Assembly: GCA_009760855.2 (NCBI GenBank)
Contig: WPIO01000004.1
Span: 13,737,501-13,801,500 of the forward strand
DNA: 64,000 nt
Source of the DNA: Cristatella mucedo
Taxonomy: Eukaryota; Bryozoa; Phylactolaemata; Cristatellidae
Reading direction: 5' to 3'
Under the pieces are notes generated by a model. The model did not search any database. It was given only the letters and a program-made list of their open reading frames with translations, and was not told where the DNA came from. The position numbers and the translations under genes were made by a program. Every line of letters begins with the position of its first letter. The first letter of the stretch is position 1. Shown in pieces: positions 1 through 10,504 of the stretch.

Positions 1-483
1 CTGTGGCTGATCTGCACATCGGCTCCTACCAGCCGAGTGTGATGGCCTGGTACCGCAGAGAGATGGGAACAATGTGCACTTGCATGGCTCCAGCAACGTT
101 AGCCCAGTCAGTGCATTGGATGCATGCTGCCAGCAGAAAGCACATACAGGCCGTGTAAGAGCCTGCCTTTTCTGGCCAGCTGCCATTTGTTTGTGGCCGG
201 CTGCCATGGACGTTGGTATGCAATTGGCTGGAGTTATGACATTGTTATCGAAATGAGGCTGGCAGGAGTTGGCTTTTCACGAACGCCATCACTCGAACCT
301 TGTTAATTTCTGTGTCCGCATGCTTGATCTGGGGGCTTCTATGCATCTGTGCAAATGCAGCAGGAGCAGCAGCACTGCCTGAAGATTTGCCCTGATTTTA
401 ATAGTGTGCTTGCCAGCCGCGGCCACATGTCTAGCTTGTGGACAGAGATTCTATAGGCAATAGAATTCTAGAGGCTGCTGCCT
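1..483. other. No recognisable gene
   Basis: Mixed-composition DNA before the minisatellite. The open frames are short (about 60 codons) and resemble no family I know. No tRNA-like or transposon-like sequence was recognised. Confidence 0.5.
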
Positions 484-985
484 CTCCTCTGCCGCTGCTG
501 CCTTGCCTCTGCTGCCTCTGCTCCTGCTGCCTCTGCTCCTGCTCCTGCTGCCTCAGCTGCCCCGCCTCTGCTGCCTCTGCTCCTGCTGCCTCTGCTGCCT
601 CAGCTGCCCCACCTCTGCTGCCTCTGCTCCTGCTGCCTCTGCTCCTGCTGCCTCTGCTCCTGCTGCCTCTGCTCCTGCTGCCTCTGCTCCTGCTGCCTCT
701 GCTCCTGCTGCCTCTGCTCCTGCTGCCTCTGCCTCTGCCTCTGCTCCTGCTGCCTCAGCTCCTGCTGCCTCAGCTCCTGCTGCCTCTGCTCCTGCTGCCT
801 CTGTTCCTGCTGCCTCTGCTCCTGCTGCCTCTGCTCCTGCTGCCTCTGCCTCTGCTCCTGCTGCCTCTGCTCCTGCTGCCTCAGCTCCTGCTGCCTCAGC
901 TCCTGCTGCCTCTGCTCCTGCTGCCTCTGCTCCTGCTGCCTCTGCTCCTGCTGCCTCTGCTCCTGCTGCCTCTGCTCCTGCTGAT
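484..985. repeat. 15-bp minisatellite (GCTCCTGCTGCCTCT)n
   Basis: About 500 bp of tandem 15-bp units with few substitutions. Variant units carry CTCAGCTCC, and there are 6-bp CCTCTG insertions. The block around 730-790 (CTCTGCCTCTG followed by two CTCAG units) recurs around 840-905, which suggests higher-order duplication. The unit is a multiple of three and has no stop in several frames, so it translates as SAPAA or LLLPL repeats (+) and GAEAA repeats (-). Neither side shows a recognisable domain, signal peptide or splice-supported exon, so I call it a repeat, not a gene. A repetitive secreted or mucin-like protein cannot be excluded. Confidence 0.85.
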
Positions 986-3470
986 GCTCCTCGGTTCGGG
1001 CTGTCGGTCATGTTGTTGCTGGTTTTCCTGATGCTTATACCGTATCCGTTGGTATTGGCCTGCTGTGAATGACGGCATATGCAGTCTAATTCCAAACACC
1101 TTTCTAACAAAAAAAAAGAAAAATACAGTTCTTGTGGGAACCTATGACATCTCATGTTGTACCTCTTAGCGTGGCGTCAACTCACTCTTTGGCAGCAGGC
1201 ACCTGCAGTCCCCCCTCGGACCTCATCAAGCATCGGTCGGGGTCAGACGCTGTTACTGCAAGTGATTGTACAGTTAAATGATGTGTTACATCGCGAACTG
1301 TAAGAGGAAGCCAGAACCGGGTGATGTCGGTCTTTTTAAGTGTGCAAGTTCTGAGGTAAGGCTAACACGTTTTTAGCTGGCTATCACAGATAGCCAGCAA
1401 GCCCTTGTGTTGCCGAGCACATTGTCTATGCTCTGCAGCCACGTTGCCAATGAGGCTTTAGCGGTGTGGGTGCTTGGAGGAGGAGATGCTTTTGGGCGCT
1501 GGCAAGCAGCCGCCCTGCAATCTACGTAGGGGATGCGCCCTTTTACTAGCAGCAGGCTCGTGCTAGGCACGGCCTGCCTTTGTGAGGGAGTCGTGGTGGT
1601 CGCCCTGCTCTCTAGATATTTGGCCTTGGTAAACAGTTACGTTCAAGCAGTGCCTATTGTTACTCTGTTCGACGAAGGAATAGCATCTAGTGGAAAGAGC
1701 GTTTTTATATTTCCATGAAGTTCACATGAAGCCACTGAAGCTAGGAGTTAAAGGGGTGGGAAAAGGTGCTGTCTCCTAGGTCTGGCCTACTGTTGCTGCC
1801 CCCCCCCCCACGGCCGCTCGACATTCGTGCAGTCGACCTAGCTGAACGTGCTATCTAAAGAGCAGAGCCTTGACTGATTGGTGTAGAAGGTATATAGCAT
1901 GCTTCAAATCGCAATTGTACTCATGGTACTCTGTAAATCCTGTTGCTGTGCATACTTGTAGAGCAGTGGTTCCCTTCTTGACGCAATATGCACCGTAGCG
2001 TGCGTCTGCTCTGTCTGCTCCGAACAGCGAGCTAGCTAGAGTTCGGCAAAGCCTTCGTACTATTGAGCAGCAATCTACCATTCGTAATCGTAACAAGCGA
2101 GTGCAGCAATCGGAATGGCGGATTTTTATTAGCTAGTGAAATAGTACTGTTTGCGAATATTAGCGACCTAGAAACTGAAAGTGGAGTCAAATGGTAATGT
2201 GCTTGTGCATGAAATGTCATTTCTTGTTCGGTTGTATTGTCCTCACTTGGATCTGGACGAGCCAAGGAACTTCTCCCCAGCTCAATACACTAATTAGTGT
2301 ATGAGACAGTATACGATGCTGCCTTGCTCACGGGCTAAGTGCTGTCTGTTTTTTATGTCCATCGTTACGTTCGTCGTGCTTCTGACCTGCCCCCTCCTCG
2401 TGCAGTCTGCCGCCAGCCTTTGAGAAGTGGTGCAGTGTACCGACGAGGCTTCTCAGCGCGGCTCTACTGCGCAGCTGCGACTTTCCTCCTGTGCTCGGCA
2501 CGTTTGGTCTCGGTGCATTGGTCTCAGGCCAGCCGGGGTTCCTCCATCCTGTGGCAGTGGCCTGGGAGTGTGTGGCGTTTTGTTATAGGACGAGGAATAA
2601 TTGCTGTCGTTGTAGATGCTTTGCTGCACTATATCCTATCACTGCAAAAGATATACAGCTACACTTGGACACAGTGACGTGCTCTCGGACTGCGCCAGTC
2701 GTTGCAAGATGTTTCTTGCATAGGACCCGGCACTTCACGAGCGCTCTCCGGAAGCTGCCCCGGCATCGCGCCTTATGCTCTTCTGTCGACTGCTTCTGCA
2801 TTCCTGCGCACGTCGGCCATTGGCTCGTCCTGTCTGTCTGTCTGTCTCATGTGAAAATTGAGCTCATCGGCTGCTTGACGTGCCGCCGAGGGCCAGTCCC
2901 TGTAACTAACTGACATCTGCCATTGCAGTGTTCTGGCCTTGACGTGATCTTTGGCTCAGATGCAGACTGCTGCCTGCTGGCGGCTGCTGCTCTTTGTGCC
3001 TGCATGCACTCAGGCTGTTGTCGAACGCTGTATGTTGGCGTCTTTTTTTGTAATCGGTCTCAAAGACTGCTACGTTGGTGGCTAACTAGAAAAACTTGTG
3101 ATTACCTTCATCTGCTATCTGCTTCAGCACAAAAGTTTAGACCCTATCGGCTGGCCGTTCCCGAGTTGGACTTTCCCTCACAGCGCTCGGGTGTGTGGTA
3201 CCTTTAGTACAGTCACGACGTAAGGTCATCAGAGGGTGCTACTAGCTTGTAACTGGGCATGATGCTTTGCCTGCGAAATATTACAGCAAATGTACGCTCC
3301 AGAATGCCCAAGTAGTGAAGAGGCTAGTACAGTTACTTCGTGCACGCCTTCACGACTGGCCCAACCAAATACCACATGCGCTTGGTATCAATTGGTACGA
3401 TTTCCCCTACTTATTTAGAGGTTAATGCTTACATGGACGTAGTCCTGTGGCCTACAGGTCTAAGTTACCA
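986..3470. other. Gene-poor stretch, nothing recognised
   Basis: About 2.5 kb with only short or poorly supported open frames, the longest near 2491-2913 (+). No conserved motif was recognised. A poly-C run lies near 1801-1810 and a short CTGT repeat near 2830-2850. Confidence 0.45.
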
Positions 3471-3472
3471 AT

Positions 3473-3494
3473 ATATATATATATATATATATAT
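3473..3494. repeat. (TA)n microsatellite
   Basis: Short pure TA tract abutting the tail of the SINE at 3497-3630, a common arrangement for retroposon tails. Confidence 0.8.
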
Positions 3495-3496
3495 AA

Positions 3497-3630
3497 TTCA
3501 TTTGTATAGCGCCCCAATAGAACAGGCGCTTCGCAAATGCCTCGAGGCTCGAGCCCACAACCTCAGCCAGACCTTGGTCGGGGCGAGCACCTTAACCACT
3601 GGACCAAACCAGCTCGGCAATGTGACTTGT
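3497..3630 (-). mobile_element. tRNA-derived SINE, family A (minus strand)
   Basis: Read on the minus strand, the element has a tRNA-like head. The A-box region contains GGTCCAGTGGTTAAGG and the B-box region contains GTGGGCTCGAGCC. The body ends in GCGCCTGTTCTATTGGGGCGC followed by TATACAAATGAATT. This end matches the 3-prime tail of the LINE family found many times in this window. Related copies lie at 26105-26260 and 39112-39250. The head is too diverged for a functional tRNA, and no anticodon arm was assigned. Confidence 0.65.
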
Positions 3631-3639
3631 CATAGAAAG

Positions 3640-5092
3640 CCCACATGCATCGTTTTGGCTATGGCTCTCATAAGAATAAAGATGTTCACCGATGACCAGA
3701 AGAAGAAAATACTCATAAGATGTAAAAGAGTGAAAATATGGCTGTCTCTCTGGAATAAGTTTGCCGATATGCCTAAGATGACTTTGGGCATAGCAACTGC
3801 CCCAATGAAGCTACGATTTCATGTATCCTCCTCGGAAATGGCTGTTAATCTGTGGATTCGGCACCGAGCGGCCAGCGAGATAGACGAGGCAGCGATTCTG
3901 TTCTCGATACCGCGTTTGCCAACTGGATTTTTCGCCCAGCCCGGTGAATTTTTCTGACTGGTAATCTAATGGTCAAGAATGACGATGGCCTGACGAACTT
4001 CAGAGCATATCTGAGCTTCCGACGCTGCCCACTTTCTCCAAGTGCTGGCCTGAGAAATTCCTGAACTGCCTACAGCCAAAGGGCATCTAGATAGGGGGCG
4101 GGTGGCTCTGCAAACACTTGTAATTACTGTAATTACCACTTTGCTTCCTGATCTTTGCCAAAAAAAATATCTACAAACCTATATAATATGAACGGGATCG
4201 GCCTATTCAACCGCCATGTAGCAGATGACACTGTTGCTAATAGGCCGATTGGAAGGAAGCTGGGGAAGAATAGCTGTAGTTCTGGCTTCAAATGCAACAC
4301 GAGACCACAAACTGGATCGCCTTAGTGGCGAAGTCGAAGGCTTTTGAAAGGAAAGCAAGCGAGCGGCTGTGCTTTCCATACCGCATTAATGCATAAGCAC
4401 AAAGGGCGGTATGGAATAATAATACTCGGAGTGTAAATTCAAAGGATTGTTCTCGACATGAGTAGAGCTAACGACAGGGGGGGTCACTTCTTTCGAATAG
4501 TGGTTTTCTAGTGTCCAGCACAATGCAGTGACAATGCTCCCTCCTGCTGCGAGATCAAAGCTGCAGAGATTCGGAAATCATTGCCTCCTTCAAGCGGCGA
4601 TACCGACGTTTACATCTGCAGCGGGATGTTTATTTACTGGAAGATAGAGAAATATATATATGTATACTTTGCGGATCGGCTAATGTCCAGTTGTGGTTTC
4701 ATGCGTGGCGATTGATTCCTCCTGGAGATAATCGGCTAGTGCTTTCAGCATGCGAGTATCTCTATCTCAGAGGCAGAAGAAACGGTTTCACCATGGATTG
4801 ACGGGCGGGCAAAGCCTAGGCGATATTTCGAAAGGCCTTGTCGAGTCAACGCTTCCAATTACTCTTGACGACTTTGCACATCCCATGCTAGAAGTTACTG
4901 CGTTAGAGAAGAACATTTGAACGCTATCTGACACCGACACACTCGAGAGGGAAGATTCGAGGGATGCCGGTCGCCTGGTCGAGCCGGGGCTGGCGCATCT
5001 CTCAGCGTTCGACGTCGCTGCAACTATCCAGCAGGTGCTAGAACTGAACTTCCGGTCCACGAAGCGGTAGCCGCGTCAACAAGCTGCGGTAT
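3640..5092 (+). pseudogene. Decayed pogo/Tigger-like DNA transposase
   Basis: Fragments of a pogo-superfamily (CENP-B/JRK-like) transposase occur in order on the plus strand, in shifting frames. About 3660-3790 is a basic stretch possibly from the N-terminal DNA-binding domain. About 4178-4290 reads LYNMNGIGLFNR and a GRKLGKN segment, where the family has NMDETGLF with a catalytic Asp, so the acidic residues are lost. About 4585-4640 reads IIASFKRRYRRLHLQ, the usual block just after the third catalytic Asp. About 4750-5070 is a 100-codon C-terminal stretch with one internal TGA. The reading frame is broken several times, so this is a fossil. The recognition rests on remembered family motifs. 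No terminal repeats were located. Confidence 0.55.
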
Positions 5093-5374
5093 CCATGAGC
5101 CAGATAACCCGGGATAGATAGTTCAGAGTACTAAAAGCAGCAAGAGTCACGTCAACGATATAATCGAACTCATCCTGTCTAGGGAATAGCCACAGCATGG
5201 TTTCAGATGACGTCTTGCATGGCTACAAAGAAAATTTTAGCATTCGTGGAGCCATTCACTATTCACGTAGCATTGTAGTGATATTACATTGGGGATATGT
5301 GACAATAAAACTACCACAAAGTCAAGCTAGTTTTTGCTTAGAAATTACACCAGTTGCTTCGTATAATGCGAGCG

Positions 5375-5455
5375 GCCTTAGTCCAGAGGTAAGGTCGAAT
5401 ACTTAACGCCCCAGGGCGTGGATTCGAGAACCAGCAGCAGAATATACCTTTTTGC
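5375..5455 (+). repeat. tRNA-like SINE head (degenerate)
   Basis: The stretch contains TAGTCCAGAGGTAAGG (A-box-like) and, about 35 bp later, GTGGATTCGAGAACC (B-box-like), followed by an A/T-rich tail. This is the layout of a tRNA-derived SINE head. No complete cloverleaf can be folded by eye. Confidence 0.4.
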
Positions 5456-7470
5456 AAGCAGAGCGAAAATTGCAAAGGCACGTGCTCTTTCGAGACACTA
5501 GTTTTCAGCCCGTTAAGTGTGGCGGGAAGTTGTTTCCTTTGAATTCGTCGTTCTTCTGCTTTTTCCTCAGTCTCCGCCGCATTGTTGCCGGCGAGAGTTG
5601 CCTCCTCTCTCCAGCTTCTTTCCTTTCAGGCTCTTGGATTGGTTCTTTCTAAGGATAAGTTTTCATCGAAAAAAATGCGCTGGCTGCGATTTTAAAGTCT
5701 ACCCCTTAATTCGCAGCCATTGAGTTGCACAAACCTGGCAGCTCTCTTAATCCTCTAACAGCTTAGCAGCTGGCCCGGAGCGGAAGCGCCGCACGCACTG
5801 GGCTAACAGCGAGGGGGCGAGTCGCAGCTCAAGCGGCTGGAATGCCATCGCTTGAACGGTCGTCTGAAGTTCGTAGTTCTGTACATTTCAATGCTCCGTT
5901 AAAACCCCGACTGCATATGTAAATTAGCAACTTACCTCACACTTTCTCCCACCCCAGCTGGACACTCATCTTCAGCGTACCCTCGTTATATAAATGTATA
6001 TACATCAAGCTTCTTCGTCAGCAAGATCAATACGTGCATCCATAAGGTGGATATACCATACCCACCGGACTCCTCTCCATCAATTCCGTGCAGCACTTGA
6101 CGTCTCCGGTCGCTCTGCGCTGTGAAATTAAAGAAACACATTGTATATCCCATGGGTGAGGCAATTCGCACTGACGTTCTATGAACGTTGGCGCGACGGC
6201 TAAGGAAATGACCGGCCGTGCTTAGCGCGAGGCGGGCCTATCGCGCGAGCATCTGCTGAGCTCAACTGAGCGCCTACTCAAGCCAGCGAGCGCCCCCTAC
6301 CGCCAAGACAGCAAAGTCGCCGAGGCAGCCTTTTATTAGCTGGCTCCCACGTCTGCTATCCCTCCACCCGAACAGCCGCTCCTGCGACGCAGTTTTAGCT
6401 GAGCGCGTTCTGCATGTGCGCTTAAATGTCGCCGCCAAGCTCCAATGGCAAAGATGAGATAACCACTAGACCTGTGAAGTTCCCATTAGTCGTCGCAAGG
6501 AAGGCCTCGTGAGGTCCGGCAATCGCGGTCCTACGTCCTAGTAGGGGGACACATCGGAGCTTGACGGAAATGCTGGGCAAGAAATATAATCGCCGCAAAT
6601 AAGCTCAGGAAATACCCTACATCGGTTCGGTAATCTGACCGCGCGCGCCTCTCGCCGGTCCTGGGCAGCCGAGGCGTCGCTTTTCAACTGTCGGCCGTCG
6701 AGCCGCCGCCGCTGCGGCAGAGTTAGCTGCGGCATTTTCGCTCATAAGTTCGACACCTCTTCGCAGCGAGCCGATTTTTTCTCCTTCCTCCGCTTTTTTC
6801 GCTCACTGCCTCTTGAATTATGTGAAGAGAAGGCAGCCACGCGCCGCGGTCTCATCGACGGAGATTCGACTCCCCCGGCGACGAGACTCTCTCATTAGGG
6901 GCTAGAATTCGCGTTTCAGAGGGCGCAGTCTTACGATGCTGCCCGTGCAGGACCACACTCCGGCTTTAGCTCTCTCGAAACGATAAGCTATGGAAAACAC
7001 CTCGATTACAGCGACATATTCTCAGCGGTCGGATGGAGTCGCGGCGGATCGAGTCGCGCCGTGCGCTGGCTGGGTACGGCGGGGTGCCGTCGAAATGAAT
7101 TATTCGCCGCGGCTATTTGCGGGCGGCATGGCGCAAGGGGCGGCGGGCACTCGAGAAATGTCGTCGCCATCTCCCCGTTCGACGACGAGAATGCAAAGCG
7201 CTTGCGCGCCTCGAACGGTCAAGAGACGAGGACTCACACCGAGGCTGCCGACAGGCGACGCCCCCGCCGCCTCGCGCACCGCACTCTCTTGGAGACGAGA
7301 GCTTTTGCGGCCTTGGATTTCAGGGCATTATTTGCTCAGCTTGGCTGGCGGGCGGGCTTCGAGCGGCCGCTCGCGATGGCCCGTTCGGAACGGCCGCATT
7401 CTGGCGAACGCTTCATTCTAGCGCCGCTGTCAAGAATTTGTTGTCCAAGGGCGCGCGCGCCATCACCCAT
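5456..7470. other. Upstream flank of the lipoxygenase gene
   Basis: No coding similarity was recognised. Composition shifts from ordinary to strongly GC-rich at about 6.2 kb. Long open frames from 6990 onward overlap in several frames and look like GC-rich chance ORFs. Confidence 0.45.
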
Positions 7471-7479
7471 CAAGCGAAC

Positions 7480-7487
7480 TATATAAA
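7480..7487 (+). promoter_or_regulatory. TATA box of the lipoxygenase gene
   Basis: A perfect TATATAAA stands in otherwise very GC-rich sequence, about 345 bp before the proposed start codon. Transcription would be expected to start about 25-35 bp downstream, around 7510-7520. The position and its isolation in GC-rich DNA support a focused core promoter. The start site itself is inferred. Confidence 0.65.
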
Positions 7488-7628
7488 GCGCGGCGACGGC
7501 GATCGAGCGCACCACGCCCTCTCCGCAGCAGCGGCCCACCTGCTCGGCAGTCGACTAACAGCGAGTGATCTCGAGCGCGCTCGCGCTCTTCAAGGTTTTA
7601 GAGCTCCGTATCAGCGGTCGCTCTCAAC

Positions 7629-7718
7629 ATGGCCACCGCTCGGCATCCGTTGGACGCCACGTATGGCGCGTCGCGCGCAAGCTCTTCGCTAGCGCATTCG
7701 CGCGCTGAATTGCGGTGA
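7629..7718 (+). CDS. Upstream ORF in the lipoxygenase leader (29 codons)
   Basis: This is the first ATG after the TATA box, in a strong context (AACATGG). It is followed by 29 codons and a TGA, ending 107 bp before the proposed lipoxygenase start. The frame differs from the main ORF and no family is recognised. In a scanning model it would be translated first and would reduce initiation at the weaker downstream ATG (TTCATGT). Alternatively it belongs to a spliced N-terminal exon. No good donor/acceptor pair linking it in frame to the PLAT domain was found. Confidence 0.4.
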   Translation: MATARHPLDATYGASRASSSLAHSRAELR

Positions 7719-7825
7719 CGGCGGCGGCGCGGTCATCGCTGTCGCAGCGGCATCGATGCTTCGCCTCGTTGGCGACGGCCCGTTCTTGTAGCGACAAAAT
7801 CCTGCGGGCCGACGCCGAATACTTC

Positions 7826-7958
7826 ATGTCGCTCGTCGGACTCGACGCTGGCCGAGTACAGCCCTTGGAGCCCGGCTTCAAGAAATACGTGCTCAGCTTG
7901 GCCGTGAGCGACGTGCAGATGGCGGGCACTATGCAGTGCCTGACCGTCGCCATTACGG
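7826..7958 (+). CDS. Lipoxygenase exon 1 (start and PLAT strand 1)
   Basis: It begins at the only ATG in frame after an upstream TGA at 7706. It encodes a roughly 22-residue N-terminal extension and then KYVLSLAVSDVQMAGTM, the first PLAT strand and loop. The donor follows ATTACGG (GTAGGG), leaving phase 1. Confidence 0.75.
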
Positions 7959-7973
7959 GTAGGGCGAAAGCTT

Positions 7974-8007
<34 letters not shown>

Positions 8008-10443
8008 CCTGTCTAAACGCGGCCTTCCGGGCACCGGGCCAAGCCGTCTCGCCGAATGCAGCGGCCTCGCTCGCTGGCGTTCGAAATGAGAGTCCGCTAC
8101 GGCCAGACGTCCAGCTCTGACGGCAGCCAGCCGTGTACGGCGGCGGCGAGCCGCCCCCGAAAGCAGTCTCCTACCGGGCTCGCTGCCCGCCGCCGCCGCC
8201 GCCGCGAGCTACCCGGCCCCTTCGCTGCAGGTACCGCCGGAGGCAGCGGCGACGTCGCGCTGAATCGGCCGTTCGTCGACCCGCTCAGCCGCGCGACCAC
8301 GCTGACGCACGAGCTCGATATTCCCGACGTCGGCGACCCTCTCACCGTCGACGTCGCGCTGAGCGCGCTCGTCGTCGAAGACGCGCTGCATCTGGCCTAC
8401 GTCGCGCTCGTCGATACTGTCACCAAGGCCGTGACCCTCTTTCCCGCTCACCGCTGGGTTACGGGCAGGGTCACGCTGAGAAGCGGCGCAGGTCGGTGCT
8501 GGCGGCGAGACGGCGCGAGCGCGAGCCCGGCGCGCCGCCGCCGCCGCCAAAGCCGCCGCCGCCGCGGGTTCGCTTAGGCCGCCACCGCCGCCGAGACTTT
8601 TCTCTCGCGCGGACGCTTTCGCGCTTACGGTCTTTCGCAGCGACGCTCGCTTTGCGGGAGACGCACCCGATCCTGCTGGAGCAGCGGCAGCAGGAGCTGT
8701 CCGAGCGTCAGACGCTGTACGTCTGGGGCAAGAGCCCGCGTTACCGAGGGTTCCCGGGCTATCAGGACGCCGAGCGGCACGACGATCTGCCGCTCGAGGC
8801 CCAATTCGCCGACCTGCGCAGCCATAACATACCGTTCAACGTGGCCATGGCGACCGTCAACTTCGGTCTGAAGAGCCTGCTCAAGGTCCGTGATCACTTC
8901 GCCCACTTTCACGACTTCGTCGAGGTCGCCAACGGTAGCGTAGCTCTGCGGGAGCACCCTCGCGCTTCTGGAAAGGCGAATCGCCAGCGGCGCGCGCTCG
9001 GCTCCGCGCCGCGCCGTCGCGCTCCGCCGTCTGCCACTGCGCAGTAGCTGACGCCCGGCTGCCGCGCGTTTGCTCGTTTCCCCTACGCGCGCTTGTTCTA
9101 CGCTACGCAAGAAGACCGCGAGCCGCCGCCGCCGCCGAGCTGCACTGACGAGCGAGCCGCTTCCGTAGCGTCCATGGGACGCTAGCTCTTCGCGCCGGCG
9201 CGCTCGCGGTCGCCTCGCTCAGAGCGAGGCGTCGGCCTCGCTCTGAGGAGGAGGCGGAGCGGCCGCGCGGAGCTGGGTCGCCGTCCGCGCGCGAGCCTCC
9301 CGAGTGGCTGCTCGCTCGCCGCGCTGCAGGCATGGGCATGCAAGGCGACGATCAGCTGCTGCTGACGTACATCTACAACAACTGGACGAGGGACGAGGAG
9401 TTCGGGCGCCAGTATCTCAACGGGCACAATCCCTCCGCGCTGCGTAAGTGCACCGTCTGGCCTGCGAGCCTGTCCAAGCCAGCCGTGCTCGACCAGCTAG
9501 CCGGAACCGTCGACATCGACGCCGAAATGAAGGTATCGCAGACTGTGCAGATCGCGCGCGCTCGCGAGCGGCTGCTGCGACGCATTCGCGGCGAGTTCTG
9601 CGAGCGTGTGCTCGCGGGGCGCCGAGTCGTGCGTTGAGCCTACACGGGTCGACGAGTTACAGCGAAGTCCGTGGCGCACCGAGACCACCCACTTGCTTCG
9701 CGACAAATTTACAAGACCTGAGAATCTCACGGTACCACATTTAACGTGACTCAGCGAAACTCTCACGACATTCCGCTAATCGAGAAAATGAACGGCAAAC
9801 CTATGCACTGACCTCTGACCGGTCGATTGCGGCGGTTCGATTGCAGCGGATCGCTGCAATCCGTTACAGCAACTCTGCTCATTGCCATAGGGAGGGGGTG
9901 GCCGCCGGGCTGCAGTCCAATAATGCCATAATAGGCGTGCCGTCTATTTTGATTGGCTGTATCGGACCAGGTTAGGGTTCAATCATTCCCCGCTCTTGGC
10001 CACGACCGTGGCTTCGGATCTTTCGTGCCGGGGTTCGCTCCCGCCCCACCCCGCCCCCTTGAGCCTTCTGCCTTACCTTTCCTCCCCTCTTCAGGGTCGA
10101 ATCTCCCGCAAACGAGGCACCAGTGCGGACATGAGAGCAGTACACGAGACTATTCTCTCACACGTACACATATATATATATTCGAGCTGGCTGACTCACC
10201 GCAGATGGGAAGTGCAGCTGCGGCAGGCAACATCCCCCTATGTCAAAGGCCGGAAGCTTCGCGGCGTCAGCCGCAGGCGCGCACACAGCAACAGGTCGCG
10301 CTGGGCCTTAGGGCTTAAGGTCAGCGCGGGAGAAATAGAGCAGCCGCCGCGAGTCGGCGCGGCGCGTCGTCCGTTGCACGTTGACAGGAAGGACGGCTTT
10401 ACGTCGCCGACTACGCGATACTGGACGACCTGCACAAGGAGGA

Positions 10444-10504
<61 letters not shown>

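Noticed and set aside
484-985. CRISPR-like array
   Set aside because: The repeats are contiguous 15-mers with no spacers, in an animal genome.
438-1031. Long Leu/Pro-rich and Ala/Pro-rich frames over the 0.5-1 kb repeat as protein genes
   Set aside because: All are by-products of the 15-bp repeat being open in several frames; no flanking domain or signal peptide is recognisable.
7117-7692. 191-codon plus-strand ORF spanning the TATA box
   Set aside because: It crosses the promoter and is Arg/Ala-rich, typical of GC-rich chance ORFs.
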